A DNA stretch of 29,756 nucleotides from Chara braunii (Eukaryota; Streptophyta; Charophyceae; Charales; Characeae): positions 1,043,212-1,072,967 of the forward strand of contig BFEA01000280.1 in the NCBI GenBank assembly GCA_003427395.1, in the 5' to 3' direction. Below, one piece after another: positions 20,455 to 29,725 of this stretch; position 1 is the first letter of the stretch, and each line of letters opens with the position of its first letter. Position numbers and translations under genes: made by a program. The notes under the pieces were generated by a model that was not told where the DNA came from, made no database searches, and saw only the letters and a list, made by a program, of their open reading frames with translations.

Positions 20455-20705
20455 AAAAAAAAAAAAACGAGAGCACTCCGCCGTGCCGTACCACTGTAAA
20501 AAGACGACGGCGCTTTGCCGTGCCGTACCACCGTTAAAAAAACGGCAGCGCTTCGCCGTGCTGTACCACCACAAAAAGACGGCGGCGCTTCGTCGTGCAA
20601 TACCGCCGTAAAAAAAACAGCAGCGCTTTGCCGTGCCGTACCACTGCAAAAAAGACGGCGGCGCTTCGCTGTGCCTACCACCGTAAAAAGACGGCAGCGC
20701 CACTC
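20455..20705. repeat. 38-bp GC-rich minisatellite in the E2 3' LTR
   Basis: About six units of 37-38 bp, each an A-run followed by CGGCAGCGCTTCGCCGTG and CCGTACCACC with variants. Each unit can form a short CGGC...GCCG hairpin. The counterpart at 28156-28420 has the same unit order. Repeat-protein-like ORFs (minus strand, YGGTARRSAAVF units) are translations of it. Confidence 0.85.
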
Positions 20706-21074
20706 TTCAAAACAAAGTGCTGTCGACGTGCACTGAAAACGGCAGCGTCACCCCTTAGAATGAAGGCGTCGTGCCGACGCCACGGTATTTCGGCAGCATA
20801 ACGCCACAAAAACGGGTTATGGTTGTCGAAAATATCGGCCAGCACACCTCCACCACTTGTCGTGCTCCCCGTCGTTTCTTGCCACGCTCCGCTGCCGCTC
20901 CTCACCACGGTGCCGATGTCGCTCCTCACCACGTTGCCGCAGAGTCCCCCTAGAGACCAGCCTGCCAAGGTGGAGCAGAGTGCTTCAGCCAAGGCTATGG
21001 CTTTCTCCTCCTTCGTCGCGCTCCTCCGCAGTCCTCTAGCTTCGCCGACAACACTCTTGCCTCCTCTCTAGCAC

Positions 21075-21620
21075 TCCAGCGATGAGGCGAGTGTGTTGTC
21101 GCACACTGGCAGCTGGAGGAAAGTGTGAGGCAGTTGGGGAGCAACTGCCTCTTTTATAGTGGCTGAGGAGGGCAGCAGCAGCCTCAGCTGCCCCCAGGCA
21201 AAATTCGTCACTTGCCTGGGGCTGTTGATCTGAGCCAGATCAACGGACTGAGGCTGTCTCACCTCAGCCACACACTTAGGGTGGTAGTTGTACTCAACTG
21301 CCCCCCTCTTTTTCTCTCTTTTCCCTGCACTCAGCCCTACATTGAGTGCAGGTTCAGCGGAAAAATGGTTGTTTTCAGCCAAGTTCCCCTCACTGACCCT
21401 CCAGTTCACAGCTCTGGCCTGAATGACTGCATTCAGGCTAATATTGCTTGAACTTGGTGCACGGTTGCGACCATGTTCGTGGCCGTGACCGTTCCTTTCT
21501 CTCTCCTCTCTACTTTTCCTATCTTCTCCCCTGCCCTCCCCTGAAAACGGGGATGGCAGTTGTCAGATTGGGAGAGGTAGGGAAAAAACTCGTGAAAATG
21601 CATGAGTTCAAATCCCTACA
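21075..21620. repeat. Hairpin-dense zone of the E2 3' LTR
   Basis: Consecutive inverted repeats with short loops: AGTGTG/CACACT (21091/21103) nested in CTCCAG/CTGGAG; GAGGCAGTTG/CAACTGCCTC (21127/21142); GCTGAGG/CCTCAGC (21162/21182); CCCCAGGCAA/TTGCCTGGGG (21192/21212); GTTGATCTG/CAGATCAAC (21224/21236); CTGAGG/CCTCAG (21248/21262); CCTGCACTCA/TGAGTGCAGG (21324/21343); GCCTGAATG/CATTCAGGC (21417/21430); CTGCC/GGCAG around CCCC/GGGG (21531-21559). Each is perfect and almost none overlap. Confidence 0.85.
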
Positions 21621-21921
21621 GGCTTAGAGCGCGGTGCAAAAAGTACCCCGACTTTGAGCATTTTTAGAAAAATATTCGCTTAATAAACAAATCTAAAAAA
21701 AATTAATGCGCATGGCCTAAGTGCCTGACTATCTACAGAAAAAATTGCAAAGTCAAACAAATTGTTTTATGCCACAAAACAAATAGTGGCGCAAACTGAA
21801 AAATACAGTTTTTCAAAAACAAAACTCAGATCCCGTTTTTCGTCTTCTCTTTCTTTTCTTTTTCTTCTTTTCTTTTTTTTTCTTTTTCTTCTTAACCCCA
21901 TGAAAACAGGGAGGCAGCCGT

Positions 21922-22170
21922 GGGAGCTGTGTGCTCCCACACACAGTCTATAGACTATTCTTTTTTCCTTTTTTTTCCCAATGAGACAACTTTGGGGGCT
22001 GTGTGCTCCCACACACAGTCTATAGACTGCTTTTTTTTCTTTTTTTGCCCAATGAGAAAGTGGTGGGAGCTGTGTGCTCCCACACACAGTCTATAGACTG
22101 TTCTTTTTTCTTTTTTTCCCAATGAGACAGCTGTGGGAGCTGTGTGCTCCCACACACAGTCTATAAACTG
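21922..22170. repeat. Roughly 70-bp array of hairpin plus palindrome units (E2 3' LTR)
   Basis: Four units start near 21922, 21994, 22065 and 22135. Each has the hairpin GGGAGC-TGTGT-GCTCCC, CACACAC, the 12-bp palindrome AGTCTATAGACT, a T-rich tract and CCCAATGAGACA. The array ends at a poly-T (22171-22191). The counterpart at 29376-29725 has five units. Confidence 0.9.
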
Positions 22171-22560
22171 TTTTTTTTTTTTTTTTTTTTTCTTACAAGT
22201 AATAATGTCGCTGGCATGAGCGAACGGTCACTGTTGTTCCTGCCACGCTTTGATGGCGCCCCTCCTTTCCTCCCAATATGCAGACCCGAGTTCAATTCCG
22301 ATAGGGATCGAACCAAAACTGAGTCATTTCTCGATTTATGCGTGTCAACCTTACGCAGGGGCCATGCTAATATGTGCAGTTGTTTTCAGTCGCGCGATCT
22401 GAACGACCGCACGGCCGAAAACAGCCGCGCTAAAAGTTCAGGGCTGCTCCAAAAGGAGCTAGCCCAATGGTGATGTCATCGGTACTCGATCCCGACATCC
22501 ACAAGGCGAAAGTTTGATGGCGGTACCTACTAGGCTAACGCCTATCATGGAAGCTAAGCC
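22171..22560 (-). mobile_element. Candidate composite SINE-like retroposon (tRNA-like head, U6-like body, poly-A tail)
   Basis: Read on the minus strand, a pol III A-box match TAGCCTAGTAGG (22537-22526) is followed 32 nt later by a B-box-like GGATCGAGTACC (22492-22481). Next come a U6-derived block (22371-22325) and a perfect B-box core GGTTCGATCCC (22316-22306), and it ends in about 21 A (22191-22171). This is the layout of a pol III-derived retroposon. Target-site duplications and the exact 5' end could not be fixed. The first 16 bases after the tail are also present at the window end in the other LTR, so it probably predates E2 insertion. Confidence 0.45.
22325..22371 (-). ncRNA. U6: U6 snRNA-derived fragment (3' half)
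   Basis: On the minus strand this 47-bp block matches the plant U6 snRNA core from ATTAGCATGGCCCCTGCG through ACGCATAAATCGAGAAATG with two differences. The ATAAATCGAGAAATG end is the plant form. The U6 5' stem-loop, most of the ACAGAGA region and the normal 3' end are absent, so it is a fragment and not a functional U6 gene. No U6 promoter (USE plus TATA) is seen nearby. Confidence 0.85.
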
Positions 22561-22747
22561 CGCAACTCTTCTATAAGAAGAGCTGCCCCCCCAGTAGGCT
22601 CATCTGCTGCAGCCGAAGCAGGCTCGGCCTGCCGTATTTCCCGTTAGCCAGTCGCACTGCCGCTGAGCCGACGGCGTCCTGGCCCAGCGGCTTGTGCTCT
22701 AGCCCATGAGCCTTAGCTGCGGACGCGGTACCCCCGCGACTCTTTAA

Positions 22748-22774
22748 AATAATATTAATAATAATAATAAAAAC
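22748..22774. repeat. AAT microsatellite in the E2 3' LTR
   Basis: A short AAT run just upstream, in + coordinates, of the LTR end, in a similar relative place to the E1 microsatellite. Confidence 0.7.
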
Positions 22775-23117
22775 CCTTTCTAATTTTCTCGCGTCGCGGA
22801 TCTAACCCCTGGCGCGACCACCTTTTTGACCTACTAAAACCCTGAATTGCGCGTCTTAACAGGCAAGCGTCAGTCTTTTAGATAGAATAGTCTAGCTTTA
22901 GTCTTTCCACGATCGCGTGCCCCTGCAGCCCTATCAAGAACTGCTAATGACCCACCATACTGGCAACTAAATTCTTTTTAGTCAGACGTCAACGACGTCT
23001 GATTCACAAAAAGTCTTAGTCACTTGGGTTGATCTGAATAAACTTTGGTAAACGTTAGTCTCATCAAGTCCTTCAATTCCACAAAAAAGTCAGACAGCGT
23101 CCGACATTGAAAACCCC

Positions 23118-23145
23118 GGCAAATACCCTTGTCAGGGTAGTTGCC
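23118..23145. repeat. Terminal hairpin of the E2 LTR
   Basis: GGCAAATACCCT (23118-23129) and AGGGTAGTTGCC (23134-23145) pair at 11 of 12 positions, 6 bp inside the LTR end. It is homologous to the perfect palindromes of E1, with at least one outer pair inverted (C-G to G-C). Confidence 0.8.
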
Positions 23146-23151
23146 CCGACA

Positions 23152-23170
23152 GCATTCCCGGACCCCATTG
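23152..23170 (-). other. Polypurine tract of E2
   Basis: Minus-strand CAATGGGGTCCGGGAATGC adjoins the LTR start TGTCGGGG. The core AATGGGGTCCGGGA is identical to that of E1. Confidence 0.6.
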
Positions 23171-23188
23171 AACGATGTCCCCATCGTT
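23171..23188 (-). other. GNRA-loop hairpin beside the E2 PPT
   Basis: Minus strand AACGATG-GGGA-CATCGTT: a 7-bp perfect stem with the same GGGA loop and position as E1 1039-1058. Three stem pairs differ from E1 by double, pairing-preserving changes. Confidence 0.75.
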
Positions 23189-23316
23189 TACCATCAAAAT
23201 AAAATCAGGATCCTTATAAAATTTCAATGTGAAAGCAACGATCACAATACAACAATTCCAATAATCGTCCAGAACTAGCCGGAACGTTTTACGACAGTTT
23301 ACAACAATACAATAGC

Positions 23317-23438
23317 AAAACTGGATTTAGCTTCCAGAAGCATTCACTTAATACAAAAAACTGGATTTAGCCTCAATGAGCTTCACTTAATACAACAAAA
23401 ACTGGGTTTAGCCTCCAGTAGCCTTAACTCAATACAAC
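23317..23438. repeat. 40-bp tandem array in the E2 internal region
   Basis: Three units of AAAACTGGATTTAGC followed by CTTCACTTAATACAA start at 23317, 23357 and 23397, with a degenerate fourth near 23459. They lie between gag and the PPT. The ORF at 23679-23383 reads through the array and is probably not a gene. Confidence 0.85.
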
Positions 23439-24743
23439 TCATAAGTGAAAGGAATGATACCAGATTTTGCCTCTGGCAAGCCTTATCCAAACTTGGACCC
23501 AGTTCTAGCCCCTGAAAGCCATTAATTTGGAGGAACTTTTTCAGAATGATCCCCGCATCATCCCACTGGCGGCCACACAAAAATTTCTTATCTCTCTGAA
23601 TAGTGTCGGAAACCCTCCGACTAGATCCAATATAAAATTTATTCGGTTGATAGCTTTGTTGCACCTGAGTAGAACTCAAGTGAGTCAGGAATAACCCCTG
23701 ACAGGCCTCTCAAGCGTATCAACCTTATGGAAGTTGTTCAGACAACTTTTGAACGAACCATTCAGAGAGAAACCATTCATCCAAAGTTCCCCGCCCAAGC
23801 TTGAAACTCATCCCAATCCACATAAGTTACCATGCCCGTTACTTCTGAACTCCTTGTGATATGCGTCGAGGAGTGGTGTAATCCACTTACAGGATAACAT
23901 CTCGACATCAAACCCTGCTTTAGATTCGAGCCTCACCACATTCCCTCCGATTTCAGTGTTGCGACCTTATCAATCCCCCGCACATAGAGTAGGACAGCCT
24001 CACCTCGTACAACCGAGGTTGATCAGACCCCGACCATAGAGATAAGGTGACTTTGTTTGAAACGAGGTTAGGTGATCACTTCTCTTCTCATGGCAAACAA
24101 TAGTCGCTTAACCTTACATACGGTGTTTTAACAAGACCTCAACACCTTTCTCCCTTTCAATGATAGTGTAGTCCTCCTTCCTTAAACCACTCAGGATTCG
24201 GAGGACAACATCCCATTATGGACCAAGAGCATAGCTCCGGCGCAGGTCTCACTACCACCTACAGAGCTCACAAATCCATCAGAAAATTGTCGTGACATGA
24301 TAACAGACATACAATCATCTCATTCATGACACAAAGGTCACACATTATATTCAAAATCAACTGACAACAATATACTTCACAACAATTCACAACGAACGTT
24401 TTCACATGAAATTTCATAAGTATTCCTGGTTCATCATCTTCCAATCACAACGAGAGTCCATCCATGACACACAATGAAATAAACTTAGGAAAAATCACTC
24501 TGTAAAATATCACATAAAGTCAACAATCGATTGACCCGAAGTTAATCGAGTAATAACAACTGACTGATCCTTGAAAAACATGAGCGTAGATCATGAGATC
24601 TACATGACTTAAAAACAATGTCTCAAAAGTAAAATAACGGAGCCAAGACAATTCTAGCTCCTTAACTTCTCCCACATGCCATCGATAAGCACATCCCTAA
24701 TAAATTTGTCTTCCTTCTTAACTGGGAAGACGGACACATTATT
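23439..24743. other. E2 internal region 3' of gag, including module D
   Basis: No protease, RT or integrase is recognised over this 1.3 kb. The D module (23875-24290) is listed separately. The rest is AT-rich and without ORFs over 100 codons. Confidence 0.55.
23875..24290. repeat. Module D (E2 copy)
   Basis: Homologous to E1 5091-5500 on the same strand, but here on the 3' side of gag instead of the 5' side. It ends in ATGGACCAAGAGC...GGTCTCACTACC. Confidence 0.6.
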
Positions 24744-25436
24744 TCAATCTACACAAACTCCGACCTCACGTCTATTCACATTCCTTTTTTCAATATCACG
24801 GTCAAGGCGCTTGCAAAATCGCATCCTATGACCCCACACGCCAAAGTATGTGCAACTCAGGGGTTTGTAATGCCCTGTGGTTTTCTTTATGTTAGCCCTC
24901 TGGTTGGAACATTCACCTTGCTCTCGTGTCTCTAAACTCACATTCGAAGGGGTCATAATGTTTTATCGAGATTCTAGACGGACATCTTGCAATGATTCAA
25001 TATACCTGACTCTATTATCTTTTCGACAAGTCCTTTGACCCCCTTTAGCTAAGTTACTCGCAATCCTCGCAGCCTTAGCGAGCTTACAAGGTCGTTCCAA
25101 CTGATCGGACTCATTCTGCTCCTCGCCACCTATTTGCACTAGCTTCCTTTTTCCTTTATCATTCTTCTTTTTGGGTGACTCCATAAACTTGACGATCATT
25201 AATCTTTCAAATTCAGCCCAAGTTCCAGAAACCCGTGATAGAAGTCCGACGTCAAATTTTAACCCTTCGATGACAAAGTTCAGAATAAAAAAGAACTTGT
25301 GATATTCCTCCCAAAGCATCAATGATGCTAAGTTATGAAAAACATGTAAGAACTCGGCGACCTCGATGCCTTTGAAGAGAGGATACATATAGTCGAACAT
25401 TCCCTTCGTCATCGTTTTAGCCTTCAAGAGACACAA
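24744..25436 (-). pseudogene. gag: E2 gag pseudogene, one in-frame stop and a damaged zinc knuckle
   Basis: A single frame of about 230 codons from ATG at 25436, broken only by a TAA at 24965-24963. The N-terminal part carries LFKGIEVAEFLHVFHNLAS, matching the E1 gag pattern FKGxxVxxFLxxFxxxAS, then a lysine-rich linker. The nucleocapsid knuckle at 24854-24813 has the CX2CX4HX4C spacing with Phe instead of the second Cys, so zinc binding is probably lost. The ATG lies about 285 bp inside the PBS. At 230 codons it is short for a plant Gypsy gag, and no protease or pol follows. Confidence 0.75.
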
Positions 25437-25721
25437 AATTTTATCGATAATCGAATCTAACTTTTTAAATCAAAATCTCGTAAAAACCCGTAATCTTAAT
25501 ATTTTATTATCTTAAAATTCATAAGATCTACAAAATGAAATGACTCGATAAATCAATAGAAAAATTATACTCATATCTAGTGATATACACATATATACAT
25601 GTGCAATCCCTGTATCATTTAAAAATAATAAAATCATTCAAAATTATTTACTTAAATATCTATTGATCAAAATTACATTACCCGGACGTCGTTCCACCAG
25701 GGACAACGGTAATTTGCCATT
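25437..25721 (-). other. E2 leader between PBS and gag
   Basis: A short, very AT-rich leader of 0.29 kb with no ORF. It lacks the D module found in the much longer E1 leader. The PBS-proximal block GTTCCACCAGGGACAACGGT (25691-25710) is also present next to the E1 PBS. Confidence 0.6.
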
Positions 25722-25740
25722 ATCCCCGGCAACGACGCCA
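25722..25740 (-). other. Primer binding site of E2 (tRNA-Asp type)
   Basis: Minus-strand TGGCGTCGTTGCCGGGGAT, 2 bp from the LTR end at 25743, complements the tRNA-Asp 3' end with one mismatch. The mismatch is at a different base from that of E1. Confidence 0.9.
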
Positions 25741-28155
25741 CCTGTCGAGCGCATCGGCCCCCGCCTTTTCTTTCGAAAGAGGCGAGAACCCTCCCTGCCA
25801 TGTCACGCAGGAGTTTAAATCGAAACCATAGAGACAACTTGGGAATGACACATAATTAATCTCGTGGACCGCCGAGACGGTCGTGGTCTCGTCGTCCCTT
25901 CGCCGCTCTAGCCGGGTCCGCCAGATGTACATTCCGCGGTCCACTACGACAGGACAGGTTCCCGCGGGGCATAAACTTGCTTCCCTAAGGGGTTGTTACC
26001 ACCCTTAGGGGCGTATCCCTACAGAGCTACTGACCCACGTGCGAAAGCTTTTAAATGCAATTGCAGAGGTGAGTCAGCCGAGGGCGTTTGCTCGTTCGCT
26101 GTAGTATAGGTACGCGCGATTAAAACGCTTATTGAACCCGGACGTCGTCTGTTCCTTAGGGCGCCGATCTCCTAAGTACGAAGCGTACGCCGGTTGACAA
26201 GGATGGTTTCAACCAAGTGTAAGACCCCCACTATCCTAATCCCTTTGGTCACCAGTTAAACAGAAAGACATAACAACCACACATAGTTACACAAAAAAGA
26301 ATCGACAGTAGTCGACATAAACATATATCCAATCTGAAATGATAACCGAACGAATATAAATCATCATTAGATACTTTTTCTAACACAATATCAAAATAAA
26401 ATCCGACCCCCCCGGGTTGAATTCCACAAAAATCATACAACCGTCAACGAGGAGTTGACTTTCAACAATAAACTCAATGCAGTCGACAAGGTAGTCGGTC
26501 TGTCTTAGTTTTGACTTGATGAGATGCGATGCCAAAGTTATTCATTTCATTCTACCACCGACCTAAGATTGGACACGCACATACCCATCTCCATACATTT
26601 CTCAATCTTCCTGGATGACGGGCTGTTTTGCGGATGATTCTTGATCAAGTGGCATTGCTTGAAGTGTTGCATGTCTCTCTTTCTAGGAAGTGGTATGGGG
26701 TACTCCTCCTCCTCGTCCGAGCACAAGACTCGGATCTCAGAAGTCGGACCGTCTCCACCGAATCGGAAAAGTACCCCCCCGTAGAACGGTCCACTCTGGG
26801 TCGATAACAGGGTCGGCTCCTAAAGCAACAAACCCTCGCCCCAGATGCTTCCTGAAAAAAAGAATGTGTTCACCAGAAGTAGATTTTCAGTTATCTCCTT
26901 CGTCTCTTGCCCAAGGTAACTCAAACGAAAATAGTTAGAAAAGATGGAGATAGAGAATCATTTAGACAGATAAAAGTCATTCAAAAAAAAGATGGTCAAT
27001 CTTTGGGGAAAAGGCTACGTCCGTTTGACCTTATCTGCTTTATTTGATTCTAATTCGTTTTACAGTGCTCATAAAAAAAATTGACGTTTTTCAAAACAAC
27101 AAACCCTTCTTGGCATGCAGGTAGGTGAGATGTCGAAAGAAGACACTCCTTTGTCATTTTCTCAAATAGGCATAATCAATCTCCTTTGCAAGCATCCTTC
27201 TACCTACCTGCATAACACACAGAGACTACAAGTTCAAGAGAGAACCAATGCAATCCGATGCTCAAGTGAGACCTTTCCATTCACATGCACGATACACACG
27301 ACTTTCTTGTACCTTTTCAACGAACTTTCAATGACAGGGTCAAGCAAAGTGTGGGTTCACACAGGTGTGAAGGGAAATTTGAGTCGATCAACCGACCTTG
27401 AGTGAAGTGGTGACGAAAAAGCGTTCTGACTCACTCAAGAAAGCCAACCAACAAGCCATGTGTGCCGCCGAAAGTTATAGTCTCAAGGAAAATCCTGATC
27501 AAACCACCTCTCACTCGCACGCCTCATCCGCGATAACCCAAACGTGAAAACGGCGAGCCGCACTCGTCCTAGAAAAAAACACTCAATCTGGTACCACGTC
27601 AGTCCCAACTGGTTCTAAGCGGTCCCAGATGGTCCCACGCGGTTCTAGGTGGTCCCATGCTGTCAAACACTTCGTCGAATGACTATTGAGTCGAAAACCG
27701 CTTTCGCCACACTTATCAGAAAAATAAAACCGGTGCCGAATCTCAAAACCGCATGAGTCGAGACTGCCGCAAATGACCGTCCACGTCCCACGTCGGTCCC
27801 AAGTGAATCCAGGCAGTCCCAAGTAGTCCAGTCCCACTGCCGCAAGTGTTGGGTAGTCCCAACTACAAAACATTTATCTCATATGCCGCATAAAAAAATA
27901 AACCCGCCTGTCGCACTCAAATTTCGTACCGTCGCATGTCGTCAACCGCCACCATGTCACGCTGCTGCTACCGTATACACCAATGGTAGCAGACCTTCAC
28001 CAAGAAAAGCAGATGCCGCGCCACAACAAAAAACCTTTCAGCGCCGTAAAAAAAAAAAACGTCCACTGCCTCGCCGCACGTCCCACCGTCGTGCCGCAAT
28101 TCCACTGCTGTGCCCAACTCTCGTCGGAAAATGGCATTACGTCACCGCGTCGTGC

Positions 28156-28420
28156 CCCGTAAAAAAAAAAAAACGGCAGCGCTCCGCCGTGTTGTACCAC
28201 CGTAAAAAGACGCCGGTGCTTCGCCGTGCAGTACCGCTGTAAAAAAAACGGCAGCTCTTCGCCGTGCCGTACCACCACAAAAAGACGGCGGCGCTTCGTC
28301 GTGTCGTACCACCGTAAAAAAAACGATAGCGCTTTGCCGTGCCGTACCACTGCAAAAAAGACGGCGGCGCTTCGCTGTGCCTACCACCGTAAAAAGACGG
28401 CGGCGCCACTCTTCAAAACA
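28156..28420. repeat. 38-bp GC-rich minisatellite in the E2 5' LTR
   Basis: About six units, collinear with 20455-20705. ORFs on both strands through this array are repeat translations. Confidence 0.85.
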
Positions 28421-28492
28421 AAGTGTTGTCGACGTGTCGTGGAAACGGCAGCGTCACCCCTCAGAATAAAGGTGTTGTGCTGACGCCGCGGT

Positions 28493-28539
28493 ATTTCGGC
28501 AGCATAACCCGACAAAAATGGGTTATGGCTACCGAAAAT
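28493..28539. repeat. Long hairpin, ATTTCGGCAGC motif (E2 5' LTR)
   Basis: ATTTCGGCAGCATAACCC (28493-28510) pairs with GGGTTATGGCTACCGAAAAT (28520-28539) across a 9-nt loop, with one bulge on the 3' side and a wobble/mismatch. The copy at 20788-20836 pairs less well. Confidence 0.75.
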
Positions 28540-28779
28540 ATCGGCCGGCACACCTCCACCACTTGTCGTGCTCCCTGTCGCTTCTTGCCACGCTCCGCTG
28601 CCGCTCCTCACCACGCTGCCGATGCCGCTCCTCACCTTGTTGCCGCAAAGTCCCCCTAGAGACCAGCCTGCCAAGGTGGAGCAGAGTGCTCCAGCCAAGG
28701 CTATGGCTGTCTCCTCCTTCGTCGCGCTCCTCCGCAGTCCTCCAACTTTGCCGACAACACTCCTGCCTCATGTCTAGCA

Positions 28780-29330
28780 CTCCAGCAATGAGGCGAGTGT
28801 GCTGTCGCACACTGGCAGCTGGAGGCAAGTGTGAGGCAGCTGGGGGACAACTGCCTCTTTTGTAGTGGCTGAGGAGGGCAGCAGCAACCTCAGCTGCCCC
28901 CAGGCAAAATTCGTCACTTGCCTGGGGCTGTTGATCTGAGCCAGATCAACGGACTGAGGCCGTCTCACCTCAGCCACACTTAGGGTGGCAGTTGTACTCA
29001 ACTGCCCCCCTCTTTTTCTCCCTTTTCCCTGCACTCAGCCCTACACTGAGTGCAGGTTCAACGGGAAAATGGTTGTTTCCAGCCAAGTTCCCCTCACTGA
29101 CCCTCCAGTTCACAGCTCTGGCCTGAATGGCTGCATTCAGGCCAATATTGCTTGAACTTGGTGCACGGCTGCGACCACGTTCGTGGCCGTGACTGTTCCT
29201 TTCTCTCCCCTCTCTACTTTTCCTATCTTCTCTCCTGCCCTCCCCTGAAAACGGGGATGGCAGGTGTCAGATTGGGAGAGGTAGGGAAATAACTCGTGAA
29301 AATGCACGAGTTCAAATCCCGACAGACTCA
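28780..29330. repeat. Hairpin-dense zone of the E2 5' LTR
   Basis: Counterpart of 21075-21620. Stems include CCCCAGGCAA/TTGCCTGGGG (28898/28918), GTTGATCTG/CAGATCAAC (28930/28942), GGCAGTTG/CAACTGCC (28987/28999), CCTGCACTCAG/CTGAGTGCAGG (29028/29046), GGCCTGAATG/CATTCAGGCC (29120/29134), CCACG/CGTGG near 29176 and AACTCGTG/CACGAGTT near 29291. Several are 1-2 bp longer or free of mismatches compared with the other LTR. Confidence 0.85.
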
Positions 29331-29375
29331 GAGCGGGGTGCAAAAAGTACAACATTTTCAGAAAAATATTCGCTC

Positions 29376-29725
29376 GGGAGCTGTGTGCTCCCACACACAG
29401 TCTATAGACTATTTTTTTTTTTTTTCTTTTCTTTTCTTTTTCTTCTTACCTCCCTGACAGCGGGGAGGCAACTATGGGAGCTGTGTGCTCCCACACAAAG
29501 TCTATAGACTATTTTTTTTTCTTTTTTTTCCCAATGAGACAGCTGTGGGGGCTGTGTGCTCCCCCACACATTCTATAGACTGCTCTTTTTTCTTTTTTTC
29601 CCAATGAGACAGCTGTGGGAGCTGTGTGCTCCCACACACAGTCTGTAGACTATTTTTTTTTCTTTTTTCCCAATGAGACAGCTGTGGGAGTTGTGTGCTC
29701 CCCCACACAGTCTATAGACTTTTTT
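29376..29725. repeat. Roughly 70-bp array of hairpin plus palindrome units (E2 5' LTR)
   Basis: Five units near 29376, 29474, 29546, 29616 and 29686, the same structure as 21922-22170, ending in a poly-T and AACAAGTAATAATG, as in the 3' LTR. Unit number differs between the LTRs (five against four). Confidence 0.9.

Larger units (their letters stand above)
18166..23151 (-). mobile_element. E2 3' LTR (about 5 kb, 3' end truncated)
   Basis: 18166-22209 aligns collinearly with 25872-29756, at over 90% identity in many parts. The minus-strand LTR start TGTCGGGGC lies at 23151, preceded by a PPT like that of E1. The part 22210-23151 should recur just beyond the window in the other LTR. The last 130 bp or so of the LTR, including the TGTCGAG terminus seen at 25743, are missing at the left end. 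No coding gene is found; ORFs shared by the two copies (18926-19168, 19411-19695 and their partners) carry frameshifts. The LTR contains minisatellites, a hairpin-dense zone and a tRNA/U6-like retroposon. Confidence 0.8.

Noticed and set aside
20332-20703. Long minus-strand ORF with regular YGGTARRSAAVF-like repeats (also 28137-28409), resembling a repeat protein
   Set aside because: It is the translation of a 38-bp minisatellite in a noncoding LTR; several frames on both strands are open, and the unit length is not a multiple of three.
21590-21612. GAGTTCAAATCCC as a B box of a second SINE
   Set aside because: The B-box core matches, but no convincing A box is present upstream; the match may come from the neighbouring hairpin.
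21922-22191. CRISPR-like array
   Set aside because: The whole unit is repeated, with no unique spacers, in a plant LTR.
22325-22371. Functional U6 snRNA gene
   Set aside because: Only the 3' half core is present; the 5' stem-loop, the ACAGAGA region and U6 promoter elements are missing.
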